Shown here in pieces: positions 11,690 through 24,283 of a stretch of DNA of 64,000 nt. Source of the stretch: Diphasiastrum complanatum (Eukaryota > Streptophyta > Lycopodiopsida > Lycopodiales > Lycopodiaceae); assembly GCA_029204225.1 (NCBI GenBank), contig CM055108.1, forward strand, positions 13,701,955 through 13,765,954. Direction: 5' to 3'. Position 1 is the first letter of the stretch. The number at the start of each line of letters is the position of its first letter. Below the pieces are notes generated by a model. That model had not been told where the DNA came from. It saw only the letters and a program-made list of their open reading frames with translations, and did not search any database. A program made the translations under genes and the position numbers.

Positions 11690-12236
11690 AGGACCTCTTC
11701 AACCTCTGGTGCTCCTCCCTGATCCATTCATGAATCCATAGTCGCATCCAATTCTGCCTAATCATGTTGTTGAGGTGAGAATTGTGGCATAACCGGAACC
11801 TCAAGTTGTGGATTTGACTCTAAAACCTGGGAGGCAGCCTTTTCATAATCAGTGATGATTTGTTTGGCCTTTGCTAGCTTTGTCGAGGCCGTGTATTTGA
11901 ATCTGTCAAATCAGCTCTGAAATCCTTGCAAGGCCACTTGATAGGTTTCAGCTTTTTTGAACAAATAACTGATTTTCGTCGGCGTGACGAGCGAGCCTTT
12001 TTTGGGAAAATTAATATGCAATTCATTAGGATAGCCTTTAGCTAATACTTGGACTGAGGCCAAATCAAAATTTTATATTACTTTCTACACTGTCTCACAC
12101 AAGGTGCGTGTTATCGAAGCTGCCCTTGATACCATAGGTATCACATCCAGTACTGAGCCATCCCCGAACCATAAGCATGCAAGAACATGCTCAAGCCGTT
12201 CATAGACACTTCTGTTGAGTTTTTCTAGACCCATAG
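11690..12236 (-). pseudogene. Broken copy of an unrecognised coiled-coil protein
   Basis: On the reverse strand a frame starts MGLEKLNRSVYERLEHVLAC at 12236 and, across stops near 12090-12080 and 11911, continues to FPKKGSLVTPTKISYLF, KLAKAKQIITDYEKAASQV and PVMPQFSPQQ. The last part matches the open reading frame at 63318-63980 (TPTEIAYLFKK, ELAKAKETITAYEK, PVMPQFSPP) over at least 110 residues. It is therefore a mutated member of a repeated family. The heptad-like helical region suggests a structural or gag-like protein, but I do not recognise the family. Its end fuses to the family-A RT fragment near 11680. Confidence 0.7.
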
Positions 12237-13639
<1,403 letters not shown>

Positions 13640-13800
13640 TCAACAGACTTTAAGAATAGAAAGCTTTGATCTAAACTTATCAAACTTTTCTCTAACAAGT
13701 GACTTAGTGAAAATGTTAGCTAGTTGTTCGTCTGTATGTTGCCCGATTCTAGGAATGACATGAAATATTCTAAAAGTCGGCAAAAGGCTCCTATAGTAAA
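13640..13800 (-). pseudogene. Copia RNase H C-terminus
   Basis: The reverse-strand frame carries HVIPRIGQHTDEQLANIFTK and then REKFDKFRSKLSI, the typical end of a copia polyprotein (QLADIFTK...KFxxLRxKLG). The upstream residues of the same frame are not RNase H. Confidence 0.8.
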
Positions 13801-14199
13801 TCCAAACACTACATGAATGTGGTAGAGAGTCGAAAATATTAGAATCAGACAACCAGTTGGCATTCTGTGCATATAAGTCCAACATTGGGCCTTTAGGCTA
13901 GAAAGTGCCATGTGCACTAATATATAAATAAAATATTTTTAACTTAGCTTTTGCAAGTTCCTAAGTTAAGAAACACAACTTGCACCCAAGAAACACAAAG
14001 TGATTCGGATCGTCAAGATTGGAATCTTGATGGAACTTCAGTAGCCAATGGGTGATGAGGAGGTTCCACTCTCACTCTTATAAATGCATGTCTTATTTTA
14101 CACGTAAATATGTAGAGTGTGCGACAACATGAGTAAAAATCCAGCATGAATGGAGGCAAATTAAAATAGGATTTAGGAGAGTAGAGGAGATAAATCCAA

Positions 14200-15060
14200 C
14201 AATCCTCACTATACCATCTTTTCCACTGAATGCGTCCATCTTCTCAACATCCTCGTCTTTGCACATCTTAGATTCATCAAAGATAACATCACGGCTGACA
14301 TGTATTTTGTTTACCACTGGATCAAAACATCTATAGCCCTTCTCACGATCATCATATCCTGGGAATATACACTTGATAGCTTTCACATCAAGCTAACGTC
14401 TTTCTTCTTTAGAAATGTGTACAAAGGCCTTACATCCGAAGATTCGTAAGTGGTTCACCTTTGGCTTCTTCTTCATGAATGCCTTTTCAAGTGTTATCTT
14501 TGGTATGGCAATGGTAGGACTTCTACTTTGAAGATAGACTACCGTACTGCATGATTCTGACCAAACATCTTTTGGTAGTTTCATCTCAACTAGCATAGAT
14601 CTGGAACTTTCCACAATCGTACGACTCTTGGGCTCAACTACAGTATTGAGTGCAGTGAGCTTGCGTAAATTGTCTTTTGATCCCACATTGCTCACAAAGA
14701 TCATTGAAATCGTTAGACTTGTACTCACCTCCACTATCTGATCTTAGAACCTTGATCTTCCTACCTGTCTGATTTTCGACCAATGCCTTGAAGCTCTTGA
14801 AAGTGTCAAACGCATCTGATTTCTTCTTCAAGAAGTAAATCCATGTCTTGCGTGACATATCATCAATGAAAGTCATGAAATAAAAGGCTTTACCTAAGGA
14901 TATAGTCCTCATAGGTCCACATAAATATGTGTGGATCAAATCTAGGATGCTCTTTGCCCTTGCAACACCACCTTTATTTAACTTCCCTCGATGCTGCTTC
15001 TTGTACACACATGACTCACACATCGTCTTCAAGTGGTCTTCTATCATAGGCAGTCCTCAT
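14200..15060 (-). pseudogene. Copia integrase and post-integrase region
   Basis: Reverse strand, in order: CESCVYKKQHRGKLNKGG (end of the pre-integrase zinc-binding segment); DLIHTYLCGPM and FMTFIDDMSRKTWIYFLK (integrase core); LRSDSGGEYKSNDF containing the second catalytic Asp; then after a frameshift VWSESCSTVVYLQSRSP and HLRIFGCKAFVHISKEER; then IFPGYDDREKGYRCFDPV and VSRDVIFDES. At least two frame breaks, near 14700 and 14390. Once a DDE integrase, now inactive. Confidence 0.88.
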
Positions 15061-16749
15061 GCACAAAGTGTAATGGACACATGCATGATGATTTGTACAT
15101 TTCTAGTTAGAACTAGCACACTTGGAAAAAGTTGGTAGAGTTTCATGCATGAGAAGTGACAAATGTCACATAGACTCTAGTTTTCACTTTAGATGTCATT
15201 AAATGATGGATGGATGTGGTTCTACCTCGAGCTACCTCAAACTCCATAGATATGTGTAGCTCTCCTCATATTTTGTGATGAAGAACTAAAGCTTTGTAGC
15301 TATCTCATGCCATTTTGGATCCACACAATTTCTTGCTTGTTATCTCTCTATCTGTCTCTCTCTAACTCGTGTTGAGGCTAATGCTAATACACTGATATCT
15401 TGTACTTTTGCTCATTATTGATTTATTGCTATCATATTCTGAGGCTTAGCATGCTAGATTGTGGTTAAGCCATATCTTCTGAACTAGATCTTGTTAATCA
15501 ATCTAGAATCAGGTTATTGTGCTAATCACAAAGCTTAATTAGATCCATCATACTTGTGGACATTCCCCACACGTGTGAATTTTGAAAATTTTGTCATTTA
15601 TCACTTAAGAAAACAAAAAAATCTCATCAACTTAAGGAGAATTACATCCACAATGGAAGCTTTGCTCATCCACAAGGAAATTTGCCAATCAGAAACTAAA
15701 ATCAACTCAACTAAATTTGTCAATTCATTAGCTCTTCAAGCAATGAAGGCTATTTATGATGAGGAATTATGCAAAAAAGATTTAGCCTCAGCCTTTGAAC
15801 CTCTAAATCTCATTAATGGACCTAATCTTCAAGATGTCAAACCACAATCAATATGTTAAAGAGAAATCAATCTATGTGTTCATGAAAGTGAAGCTAGAAT
15901 CAAAGCACCCTCTAAATGAGATCTAGTTTGCAAATACTTTTGGCTACCCTATAGCTATAATACCATGTGAAGAACTCGTATTTAAATCTCATATGAACCT
16001 ATGATCTGGGCCAAGAGTAAATGCATGAGCCTCCACAATCCAAAGGCTGGTCAATTTGCTCACAAATTTGCTTCTAAGATAATAAAAAAATCACATATCA
16101 TTGAATTGACAAAAGGTGAATCCCTTTCAGAAATAGATATGATCTAGAACTTGGTGTAAATAGGCCCCCATCATCAAGAAGCCATAAATGCATTTATCTA
16201 TAGCATCCAAATCTAGATACTTGTTGTAGCTTAGTCCCCCTTAATTACAAAGATTTAATGTAGTATAAAGGATAATCATTCCCACAGAGATGGTAAATGA
16301 ATGGATATTGGAGACTATTACACTTTGTATGGTTTCAAATAGTAAGATCTTGTTTATCAGCAAATATTTGAACAGCCGGCATCGAGGACTACCTTAATGT
16401 TGAGTAAGGAATTCAAGCATTAACATCACATAGAGTCTCAACAAAACTTTTAAAGAAATAATCAGACTCCATAGACACGACAGAGTCTGACAGTTCAAAT
16501 CCATCAACAAACCATTTTTCTACTAAAGCTAATCGACCAAGATTCCGACAAAGGTCTGTTCTACTAATTCAAAACAATCAATTCTCACATTCAGATTTAT
16601 GAATTGTCGAAGCATTGCAATCAAACTGTCAATCGTAGTCATCAGTGAACGATAACATCGACAGTCTAGATGGAGTTCGAGGATAAAATTGGATCTCACT
16701 TCCAAATAAGTACTGCGACTTTTTGTTGACTTAAAAACTCAAAACTCTA
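15061..16749. other. Non-coding gap within the copia relic
   Basis: No copia coding sequence is recognisable here. A 101-codon forward frame at 15554-15859 has no recognised domain. A cacacgtgtg phrase near 15570 resembles one in the LTR at 39823-40600 (about 40002), hinting at an inserted LTR fragment. Confidence 0.3.
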
Positions 16750-17371
16750 TCACATCCGAAATAACTGACATGTTGACTTCTTCTTGATCTTCACGTTTGA
16801 CTTGGTTCTTCTTGAATGCACCTCCTTTGCCTTCCTGGATTTGCCTTTGCTCTTAATGAAAAGAGCCTTGTCATCTCCATCATTGAGAGAGAGCTTCTCC
16901 ATCCTTGACTTGATGTGAGTTCTCCTACTCTCCTCGGCCATGATGTCTCCTTGGAGATCTTCAAGAGAGGGCAACTTGCCCATGATTGCATAGCCTTGCA
17001 CCAAGTTAGCAAAATCCACACTTAGTCCATTCAAGGTCAATTAAACAAGTTCACATTCCTTAATAGAATCTCCTATGTAAGCAAGCTCCTTGTTTAAGTC
17101 TTTAACTCTCAAAATATATGAGTGACCACTCTCTCCCTTGGCTTGAAAACATTGAAGGATTCTTATATTCATATATTTTTTGAAGAGTTTCCCATGCTTC
17201 TTGAGCTGAGGTGCAAGCACCTACTTCCTTAAGAAGCTCATTTGCTACATTCATTTTTATACAATGGAGGGCAATCTTGCACCTCTTCTTGTATCTTGTT
17301 GCTTCTTGAAAGTGAATGGGCACATCCTCTTCACCACTCAAAATATCCATTAGATCTTGTAAAAAAGCCAT
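16750..17371 (-). pseudogene. Copia gag (UBN2-type) relic
   Basis: The reverse strand starts MAFLQDLMDILSGEE and continues CKIALHCIKMNVANELLKEV and AWETLQKIYEY, the standard copia gag helical core. After a break near 17100 a second frame has LNGLSVDFANLVQGYAIM, then a Lys/Arg-rich tail ending at a stop where a CCHC knuckle would be expected. The knuckle is not visible in frame. Confidence 0.75.
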
Positions 17372-18519
17372 CTCTCTCTAATCAAGAGCTTGATCACAAA
17401 AAGTGGATGCAAAATAGAAATGATCGAAAGACTAGCCACTACCTACAGACTTGAGAATGCTCAAAACTTAACTACTCAATAAAATCCTACTTGATCTTAA
17501 GCCAAATCAAATCTATTTTAGACAACAAGAGTGGAAACTAGCTGTTTTGGATATGGAATGATTGTTGTCATCATCACTGGAACTAGACGACGGTTCGTAG
17601 TCCTTCAAACATGGGAAATAAATATTCATCAATTAACATATAAGATTGTCAAACCAACCTTAAACTAAGACATCCAAATCAAACATCATATCTAAAATCT
17701 TGTTGCAAGTATGTTTGTTCTTTGGGTTCCAAGGCTTCAACAAAAAGGAAATCGTATTTAAAGTGGCTTAAAGCCCTTGGTGAGATCTAACACCTATGTT
17801 TGTGGGTTTCCTCCTCAATTATGAGTCTTTCTAAGGTTGGAATCTTCTTATTCTTTCACTCATATTGTTTCGCATAATAATTTTGTGATAATTTTGGGTA
17901 CATTGTTTAGTGTGTGTCTAATGAACATGGTATTTTATTTGGCCTATTTTCTACTTTTAGCAATGTGCTTTGCAAGTATATTTTCCTGCCATGTCTAGCT
18001 CCCTTGATTATTGTGTTCTTACTCTCACTAACACTGCTCCTTGGTTTTCTCATTATCACAATATTTTTACTTACATAAGTTATGTGAACTTTGTAATTTC
18101 GTCCCCCTTAAGAATCTTATATGAAGTGGCCGCCCTTTCTTTTGTACCTATGTGCATCATATGAACATGAAATTCATGTTCTAATTGACTAAAACAAGAA
18201 AATTACCAAAATGATTAATCAATCTTATGACTCAAAGTGATATAAGTTAGTGCTTTGATAAATGTAATCAATGATGTTTGTGAATCATTTATGCCTAACC
18301 ACACCAATAAGATCAATAACAATTATTCATCATCATATTTGAAAAAAAAACTTATAAATGATGTGATAGGACTCACATGTTTGAAACTATGGCATCTCAA
18401 TAAGAGCCATGACATACCTAGTTTAATAATGTTTGATCATGGAAATTGTTTTACCTATCTGGTTTAGTTATGTTTGATCATGAACATTGTTTTAAATAAG
18501 AATTTATTGGTTTTAGAAT
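17372..18519. other. Unassigned AT-rich region
   Basis: No gene or element domain found. A short direct repeat, tttgatcatgraMATTGTTTTA-like, occurs near 18430 and 18471. Confidence 0.35.
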
Positions 18520-19095
18520 GAAAAACAATCATATATGCACTTTCACAAGGAAGTCATGCGAACAACAAAATCCCATTATCATTTTATGATATTTTCCATC
18601 CCTTGGCACGCAAATATGGTTGACCCTAAATCCTTGCCAAAGAAACTGAAATCAGCTTATATATCAAAACAAAAAATCAAGATAGTGTGGTGATGTCATG
18701 TCAACAAATGATAGAAAAATAGAGTCTATCAATATGGTCTTTCATGCACGTATCATTAACAAATTTTGGATTACTATGATAAAGCTGCATAGGAATAAGA
18801 GGTCAAAGACATTAAACTCGTTACAAAATTCTTATCTTGAATCTAGGAATTCATCTTGAGTGACGTTCTCCCCAAGGATTCTTATTTTTTAGTTTTTGTG
18901 CTAATATTTTAACTAGACTTTAATAAAAGGCAAGGGATGAATGGTTTAAGCACTAAAATAGATGTAATGATGACAAGAATACTTTTAGTTTTGACTTGAG
19001 AAGTTAATATCTAACAGGAAAAATATCATATAATGATAATGGGATTTTGTTGTTCGCATGACCTCTTTGTGAAAGTGCATATATGATTGTTTTTC
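18520..19095. repeat. 77-bp inverted repeat flanking 420 bp
   Basis: Left arm 18520-18596 and right arm about 19018-19095 are near-identical in inverted orientation, with only a few mismatches. The arms include the strings catatatgcactttcaca and tgcgaacaacaaaatccc. It may be a foldback or MITE-like insertion, but no target duplication was recognised, and the right arm lies between the two copies of the direct repeat 18843-19258. Confidence 0.85.
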
Positions 19096-19258
19096 TCTAG
19101 GAATACATCTTGAGTGATGTTCCCCCCAAGGATTTTTTATTTTTAAGTTTTTGCGCTAGTATTTTATATAAACTTTTGAAAAAGGCAAGGGACGAATGGT
19201 TTATGCACTAAAATAGATGTAATGATGACAACAATACTTTTAGTTTTGACTTGAGATG
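18843..19258 (+). repeat. Direct duplication of ~165 bp
   Basis: Copy 1 at about 18843-19006 and copy 2 at about 19096-19258 share long identical blocks, for example gcactaaaatagatgtaatg. The 77-bp right arm of the inverted repeat separates them. Non-coding, with small indels between copies. Confidence 0.85.
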
Positions 19259-19439
19259 TAGGTTTAGAATTAGATTAAATGATTATCCTAATATCAAGTC
19301 CTACTTGGTGAAGCTTTTATGATGGATCACACTAACGTACATTTTTTATAAGAAAATTTCAAGCACTTTGAGGTTCTAGCTTACAATTGACATTGTCTTT
19401 TGATAGCTAGTGTTTGGATTAAGGCATGGTTCTTCATGT

Positions 19440-20112
19440 ATATTAGATTGAAAATGGGTGTTTAAATTGAAATACACTCAAGATGGTTTAGTTTTGTAAA
19501 GTATAAAGCAAGGATTTTGGCCACCATATATGGTCAAACCAAGGGGATCGACTTGGAGATGTATGCTCTTGTGGCCAAGATGGTAACCATTTAAATATTT
19601 ATTGCATTGGCTTCACATTTTGATTGATTTACTTCCATATGTATATATCTAATTCTCTTATAAACCATTTCCTTGAAGAGGATATCCACATGGACAAAAA
19701 TCAGGGGCTTGTTTTCCAAGGGGAGGAGTACAAGGTTTGTCATTTGCAAAGAAGCTTGTATGGCCTTAAACAAGATTGTATGACCTTCAACACGCTTCAA
19801 GTGCTTGGTATGCAAGATTGTATTTTTTCTCTTATTTCCATTGGATCATGGCAAGTGAATATGATCTGTCACTTTATCTAAAGCTTAATGATGATAGAAA
19901 TAATGCATTTTTACTTATCTATGTTGATGACATAACCTTAAGTGGAAATTGTCTACTCTTGATAGATCAAATCGTCTTTGTACCATTGTCAAGACCAAGA
20001 GAACTACATAAAGTGGATTTTCAAGATATAGTTGTGTGTTTTTGTAATGTTTTCACATTTGACCAAGAGGATTACATAGAGCACATTGCAAGAGAATTGG
20101 ATATGAGGTCTT
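19440..20112 (+). pseudogene. Ty1/copia reverse transcriptase relic
   Basis: Forward-strand copia RT in several frames: WVFKLKYTQDG near 19455; a gap and a further frame; then HFLEEDIHMDKNQGLVFQGE and VCHLQRSLYGLKQ; then after another shift SAWYARLYFF and the catalytic box LIYVDDITLSGN, with both Asp intact, near 19920. The remainder degenerates by 20112. Gag, integrase and LTRs are not adjacent. Inactive through frameshifts and stops. Confidence 0.85.
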
Positions 20113-22205
20113 AGGCCAAACAACTTGATACACAGTCAAGGGTATAAATTATATGTAGCATGCTTCATATATGCTTTTGTATGTGTTATTGGTTGCCATA
20201 TTCCACATGCAAAATCATTCACCCAATACTTACCATTTTACCCATACTATATGAGCTTCTTAATTTTTTGCTTGAGATACTTGATGCATACTTTTTATAT
20301 GGTGATTGGTATTAGTGACTCTATGTTATTTCTCATGCCATCAACATACATAGATCCAGGAGGATCTTCAGTATGTCTTCACTTAAGAGTTCTAGTTGTA
20401 TTGCTATTGGTCCTTATAGATTTTCAGCAAAACCTCTCTTTCTTGAAAAAATTGGATGAAAATGTCTGTTGGCCTCTGGGTCCGAAACAGTTTGGTACAT
20501 GAATGAAGGGCTCCAGAAATTTTGGCCTTTTGGGTTTGTAAATATGAGAATTAGTAACCATGTGAACAGTTTCTAGTGATAAAAATGATTTCCCAGCGAA
20601 ATCAATGTATGTTGCTATTGATGAATTTGTTAGATTTAGCTACACTAAAGACACGGGAAAATATTTCTGTTAAGAAACCTCTCAATTATTCAAAGAGCAA
20701 AGTGCTATTAAACTTATTCTTGGAGTACATTAGCAGCTTCTGTTACTCTAAATCACAGTTTTCCATTCAGCTTGCCAAAGTCGTTTTACGCCTTTGCTTA
20801 TGCACCTTTCAACCTTCCAATTTTAACGAGTACTTCATATTCAATGAGGTAATAAATTTGCCACGATGAGCATAAAGACAGTGGAAATGAAGAGGGCATC
20901 ATAAAAATATGGTGAATGGATGAGCTTGGCATGTTTTGTTGCATTCCCAACCTCCTTACTGACTTTATGAGATCACTTGGTTCTTTTGACGGATATAACT
21001 TGTCACCGATGGTCAGAAATGTTCAACAAGACCTAACATTGATAGCCGTGTAACTTATCATCGTCCCACACCTAGTAAAATTCACTACTGAGACCTCCAT
21101 ATCAAGACATTCTCAAGTTACACTGCGCATGACCATATTTTAATAAGATAGCTCAAATCCATTCATGGAATGTCCAAAATGATAGTTGGAACAAAACTGA
21201 GTGTTACTATTTCTTCTTATACATATATTCATACAACTATATGAGTAAGTTGAATACACTGTTCAGCCACTGTCTGAAATTAATGTCAGAAAATGGCTAG
21301 TCAGTCATAACCACTGTCTGAAATTACACTGCTTAATGTAGAGGTCTGAATACCCTGGACAGTCGATTGTTACTTACAGAGCACACAGACTCCTCCATGT
21401 CTGTTTCAATGTTCTCCAAGCATCAAGTTCGTTCAAGGCTCACCATGCAGTCGTAGAAATCCACCATCAATGCCTTGAGCTTATCCCACAAAATTGTTGG
21501 TGCAGTAAAATCAAGCTTTAGAAACAGACTCTGCTTCATATTTCTGTAGTCAGCATGCAGCCTTGGACAAATCGGCCAAGTCAAGAGCTGAGTAGACACT
21601 GTTTAGAAAAGTTTAACCCAAGATCCAAGGTGTCTGTCTATTCGCAAGGATTGATGGTGGATACGCTTATTTTTTATCATTTGAGGTTAAGATGCACCAA
21701 CAGTGTTAGTGTGTAAGGTGATATTGAAAATTCAGCTACCTAGTTGTTAGAAACTTTTTTCTTCCGTGCATGTCATGATTGTTTTAAGAATAAATTGTGC
21801 TTTCCACAACTTATAACACCACAAATCAACCACGTATCCTTGAAAAAAATGTGTAAGTGATGAAACACAAACTTAGCACCTCCAACTCAATAACCATCTA
21901 ACCAGTTTACAGCCATAGTTCTGTTGCTTGCGTGAAAATATGCTAAGCTATGAGTTTGTCAATCCAAATCTAGGACCCAACAAGATCTCATGTGACTGGT
22001 ATATGAACTAGTGTTAGTCTTCATAGCCTGGCAATAAATGAGCTTTAAGGAACACTACTCACCAAACCAAAAAATGATCTCTAAACATGGTACGTGTGAG
22101 ACAAGCCCAAAAATGAGCAGACCTTTTTAATGCAAAAGTTAAACAAGTAGGATCATTAGGATCTCCTCCAGACATATGCCTCAGCATAGATGCAAATCAA
22201 CTTGA
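20113..22205. other. Unassigned region, includes downstream flank of the RING gene
   Basis: No coding domain recognised. A short repeat, ccactgtctgaaatta, occurs at about 21264 and 21311. The 3' UTR and polyadenylation site of the RING gene should lie at its right end, but I could not fix a poly(A) signal. Confidence 0.35.
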
Positions 22206-24239
22206 TCAATAAAGCTTCAAAATCCGTTTGATACTTTTGTTGCAGAGGGGGCATGCACCTCTTGACATTTGCAGCTCATAGGCACACTTGCGGCAAAATG
22301 TGTGGCCACAGGGAACAAATGCAGCTCCTCTTGGCCCTACCATACACACACAGCAGATGGCATGTACCTCCGATGACTCGTTAGGATCATCAGTATGAGA
22401 GTCGCCGTTGCTGTTGATCGAGGCAAGCATGTCGTGGTCGAATATGACCACCTCATAGTCGTCCCTTTCTCTAAGTAGTGACATCAACGAAACTCTGCCA
22501 TCGATGGTGTCGCCCTCTCTCAGCAAAGACAAAAGAGAAACACGTATTGAGTCGTTTTGCATTCTGAAAACTGCATTTTCGATAACGCTGGAACCTGAGT
22601 GAGTGTTACCTTCGATATGTGCAACTTGCTCTGTATTCCTTTGCTGCCGATCTCGAGAGTTGTCAGCAGCTGGCGATTCGATAGGCATCCTACTGGCCCT
22701 AGAACGATCACCTTGTAAATCACACGGATCTAGGGGTATTGTTGGTAAAAGCGGCTGGTGACAGGAAGCAAGTGCTTCATCATCATCTAGCTGGAAGAGA
22801 CTACGCAATGAAATGAGATCTTGGTATTTCTGATGCTGAGAGATTCTTATTTCTCCCAAGTTATTTCGGTCAGGAGAACTTTCGGATATAGTCTTGTCAA
22901 AAGCAATTTCTGATGGTAGGGGTGGATTATTAACTTCTGCAAATCTTGATGATTCTGGGTCTCTGAGATCCTTTTTCTGTGTTACAGGCATTACTGAGCA
23001 GGTAGACAAATTATCCAAAGTTTCTGATGTAACTGCAGATGGTTTCAAAAACAGTTGTGTTTGTTGAGTTTCAAGATCATTCACAACTTTCAGATTCCCA
23101 TGGAATTCAGCGTCCCCCTTGGTGATGTTCGTTTTCTGATTGAAAGGCATCGCCCACCTTAAGGATATGGGGTAAGTTCTCAGATCCATTCGTGATGCAT
23201 AAGGGCTGTCCTCTGCAGAACTACTCTCGTCTGAACTTACGCCTTCATCTACAAACGCTGACATTCTTGTACAGGGACTACCTAACTCTCTTTCAGAGCC
23301 ATTATTTGGTTCTGCGTTTGTACTTCTCTCTTTTGAAACATTTTGAGGATCTTCATGATCCTCTCCAAGAACTTTTTCATCCTCGCTTGCTTCTTTTTCA
23401 CCCTCACTTGCTTCTCGAATTTCTGAAGATAAAACTTTAGTCTTCTCTCTCAAAGTCTCTCCCAATCCCTTTTGCAAACCTTGTTTTTTAACCACTAGCT
23501 TGTCGGCTTTGTCAGCTTCTCTTTCATTCAGTCCCAGATCTTGTCTAGAAGGGTGTCCGTCTACCTTCGGTAAAGCGGAGTCAGGATAGGTTTGCAATTT
23601 ATCTTCGTCTGCAGCTGTCTTGTTTTCTGTTGTCCAATCTCTTATGTGCTTAATTTTGTCGAAGTTATCACTCCTATTTTTTTGTGTTCTTACAGATTTA
23701 GCTTTAGCTGCCTGCAACCTTCCGCAATCCTCTGACCTACCTACTGCAGGGCAAGTTTCTGAAAGTTGTTTATGGAAAAAAATCAGACCATCCCCATTCT
23801 CGAACTGACGAAGGATTTGCCGGAGATGCACATCTAGTAGTGCTATGCTTTTGTACTCTTCAATGCTATTTGATTTTTGATATAATGCCTCTTCAAATAT
23901 AGGAACTGTGGCTGCAACTCTGGATGCCCATTGACCCGAATTGTCTGGTTTCCACTGCAACAATAAAGCATAAATGTTTGCTGCTGTATTTCTTCTATCT
24001 GCCGAGTTTACTTCCAAACTCCAGTTTTTGGGCTGACCAGAATTTCTGCTAGATAATTGTAAACCGTTAAAGGACACTGATCTAGGTAGGGATGAAGGTG
24101 GCCCAAAGTCATTACTCCCAGTCTGCAAAGACTTCGTCCTTTGAAATGTTGAATGAAATTGCAAAGCTCTATCAACAGCATTTTGTGTAACTTTTTCCAT
24201 CCATTCCTTGTACCGAGTTTCTCTGTCCATCCTTCTCAT
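22206..24239 (-). CDS. RING-HC (C3HC4) zinc-finger protein, probable E3 ubiquitin ligase
   Basis: An uninterrupted 677-codon frame, the only intact host-type gene in the window. The C-terminal RING finger has ligands C629, C632, C644, H646, C649, C652, C663 and C666 (CCVCMVGPRGAAFVPCGHTF, CRKC, CPLC), followed by a short basic tail to the end. Just upstream is a duplicated RVSL(L/M)SLLRE motif (residues 565-596); to my knowledge this combination marks a plant-specific RING family. The N-terminal ~140 residues look folded (YKEWMEKVTQNAVDRALQFH, ALLLQWKPDNSGQWASRVAA), while the middle is Ser/Glu/Lys-rich and probably disordered. Predicted role: E2-dependent ubiquitin ligase, substrate unknown; no signal peptide or membrane span. 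An in-frame TAG directly precedes the ATG, fixing translation to this Met or the Met three codons on. A splice acceptor lies 37 bases upstream, so a 5'-UTR intron is likely. Confidence 0.92.
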   Translation of the reverse strand: MRRMDRETRYKEWMEKVTQNAVDRALQFHSTFQRTKSLQTGSNDFGPPSSLPRSVSFNGLQLSSRNSGQPKNWSLEVNSADRRNTAANIYALLLQWKPDNSGQWASRVAATVPIFEEALYQKSNSIEEYKSIALLDVHLRQILRQFENGDGLIFFHKQLSETCPAVGRSEDCGRLQAAKAKSVRTQKNRSDNFDKIKHIRDWTTENKTAADEDKLQTYPDSALPKVDGHPSRQDLGLNEREADKADKLVVKKQGLQKGLGETLREKTKVLSSEIREASEGEKEASEDEKVLGEDHEDPQNVSKERSTNAEPNNGSERELGSPCTRMSAFVDEGVSSDESSSAEDSPYASRMDLRTYPISLRWAMPFNQKTNITKGDAEFHGNLKVVNDLETQQTQLFLKPSAVTSETLDNLSTCSVMPVTQKKDLRDPESSRFAEVNNPPLPSEIAFDKTISESSPDRNNLGEIRISQHQKYQDLISLRSLFQLDDDEALASCHQPLLPTIPLDPCDLQGDRSRASRMPIESPAADNSRDRQQRNTEQVAHIEGNTHSGSSVIENAVFRMQNDSIRVSLLSLLREGDTIDGRVSLMSLLRERDDYEVVIFDHDMLASINSNGDSHTDDPNESSEVHAICCVCMVGPRGAAFVPCGHTFCRKCAYELQMSRGACPLCNKSIKRILKLY

Positions 24240-24249
24240 CTATGAGCAT
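24172..24249 (-). promoter_or_regulatory. Overlapping upstream ORF at the RING start codon
   Basis: Ten bases upstream of the RING ATG, a second ATG (24249-24247) in another frame opens a 25-codon ORF that ends inside the RING coding region at 24172. If the mRNA includes this region, ribosomes would meet the upstream AUG first, which could reduce RING translation. Confidence 0.6.
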
Positions 24250-24283
24250 TTTTCAAGGGTGTGCGTTTTCAATAGCCTGCAAA
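24240..24283 (-). other. 5'-UTR exon end with splice acceptor
   Basis: The reverse strand reads tatttgcag followed by GCTATTG, a good 3' splice site with the junction between 24277 and 24276. This implies that a leader intron extends to the right. The matching donor and first exon were not identified with confidence. Confidence 0.5.

Larger units (their letters stand above)
13640..17371 (-). mobile_element. Ty1/copia relic with RT deleted
   Basis: Reverse-strand copia pieces lie in the right order from right to left: gag (17371-16750), GAG-pre-integrase and integrase (15060-14400), the post-integrase segment (14386-14200) and the RNase H tail (13885-13640). The RT and most of RNase H are missing between about 14090 and 13890, and about 1.6 kb of non-coding sequence lies between gag and integrase. 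No primer site or paired LTR was found, so the ends are not defined. Confidence 0.75.

Noticed and set aside
23192-23808. Forward frames inside the RING gene
   Set aside because: Antisense shadows of the 677-codon reverse-strand frame.
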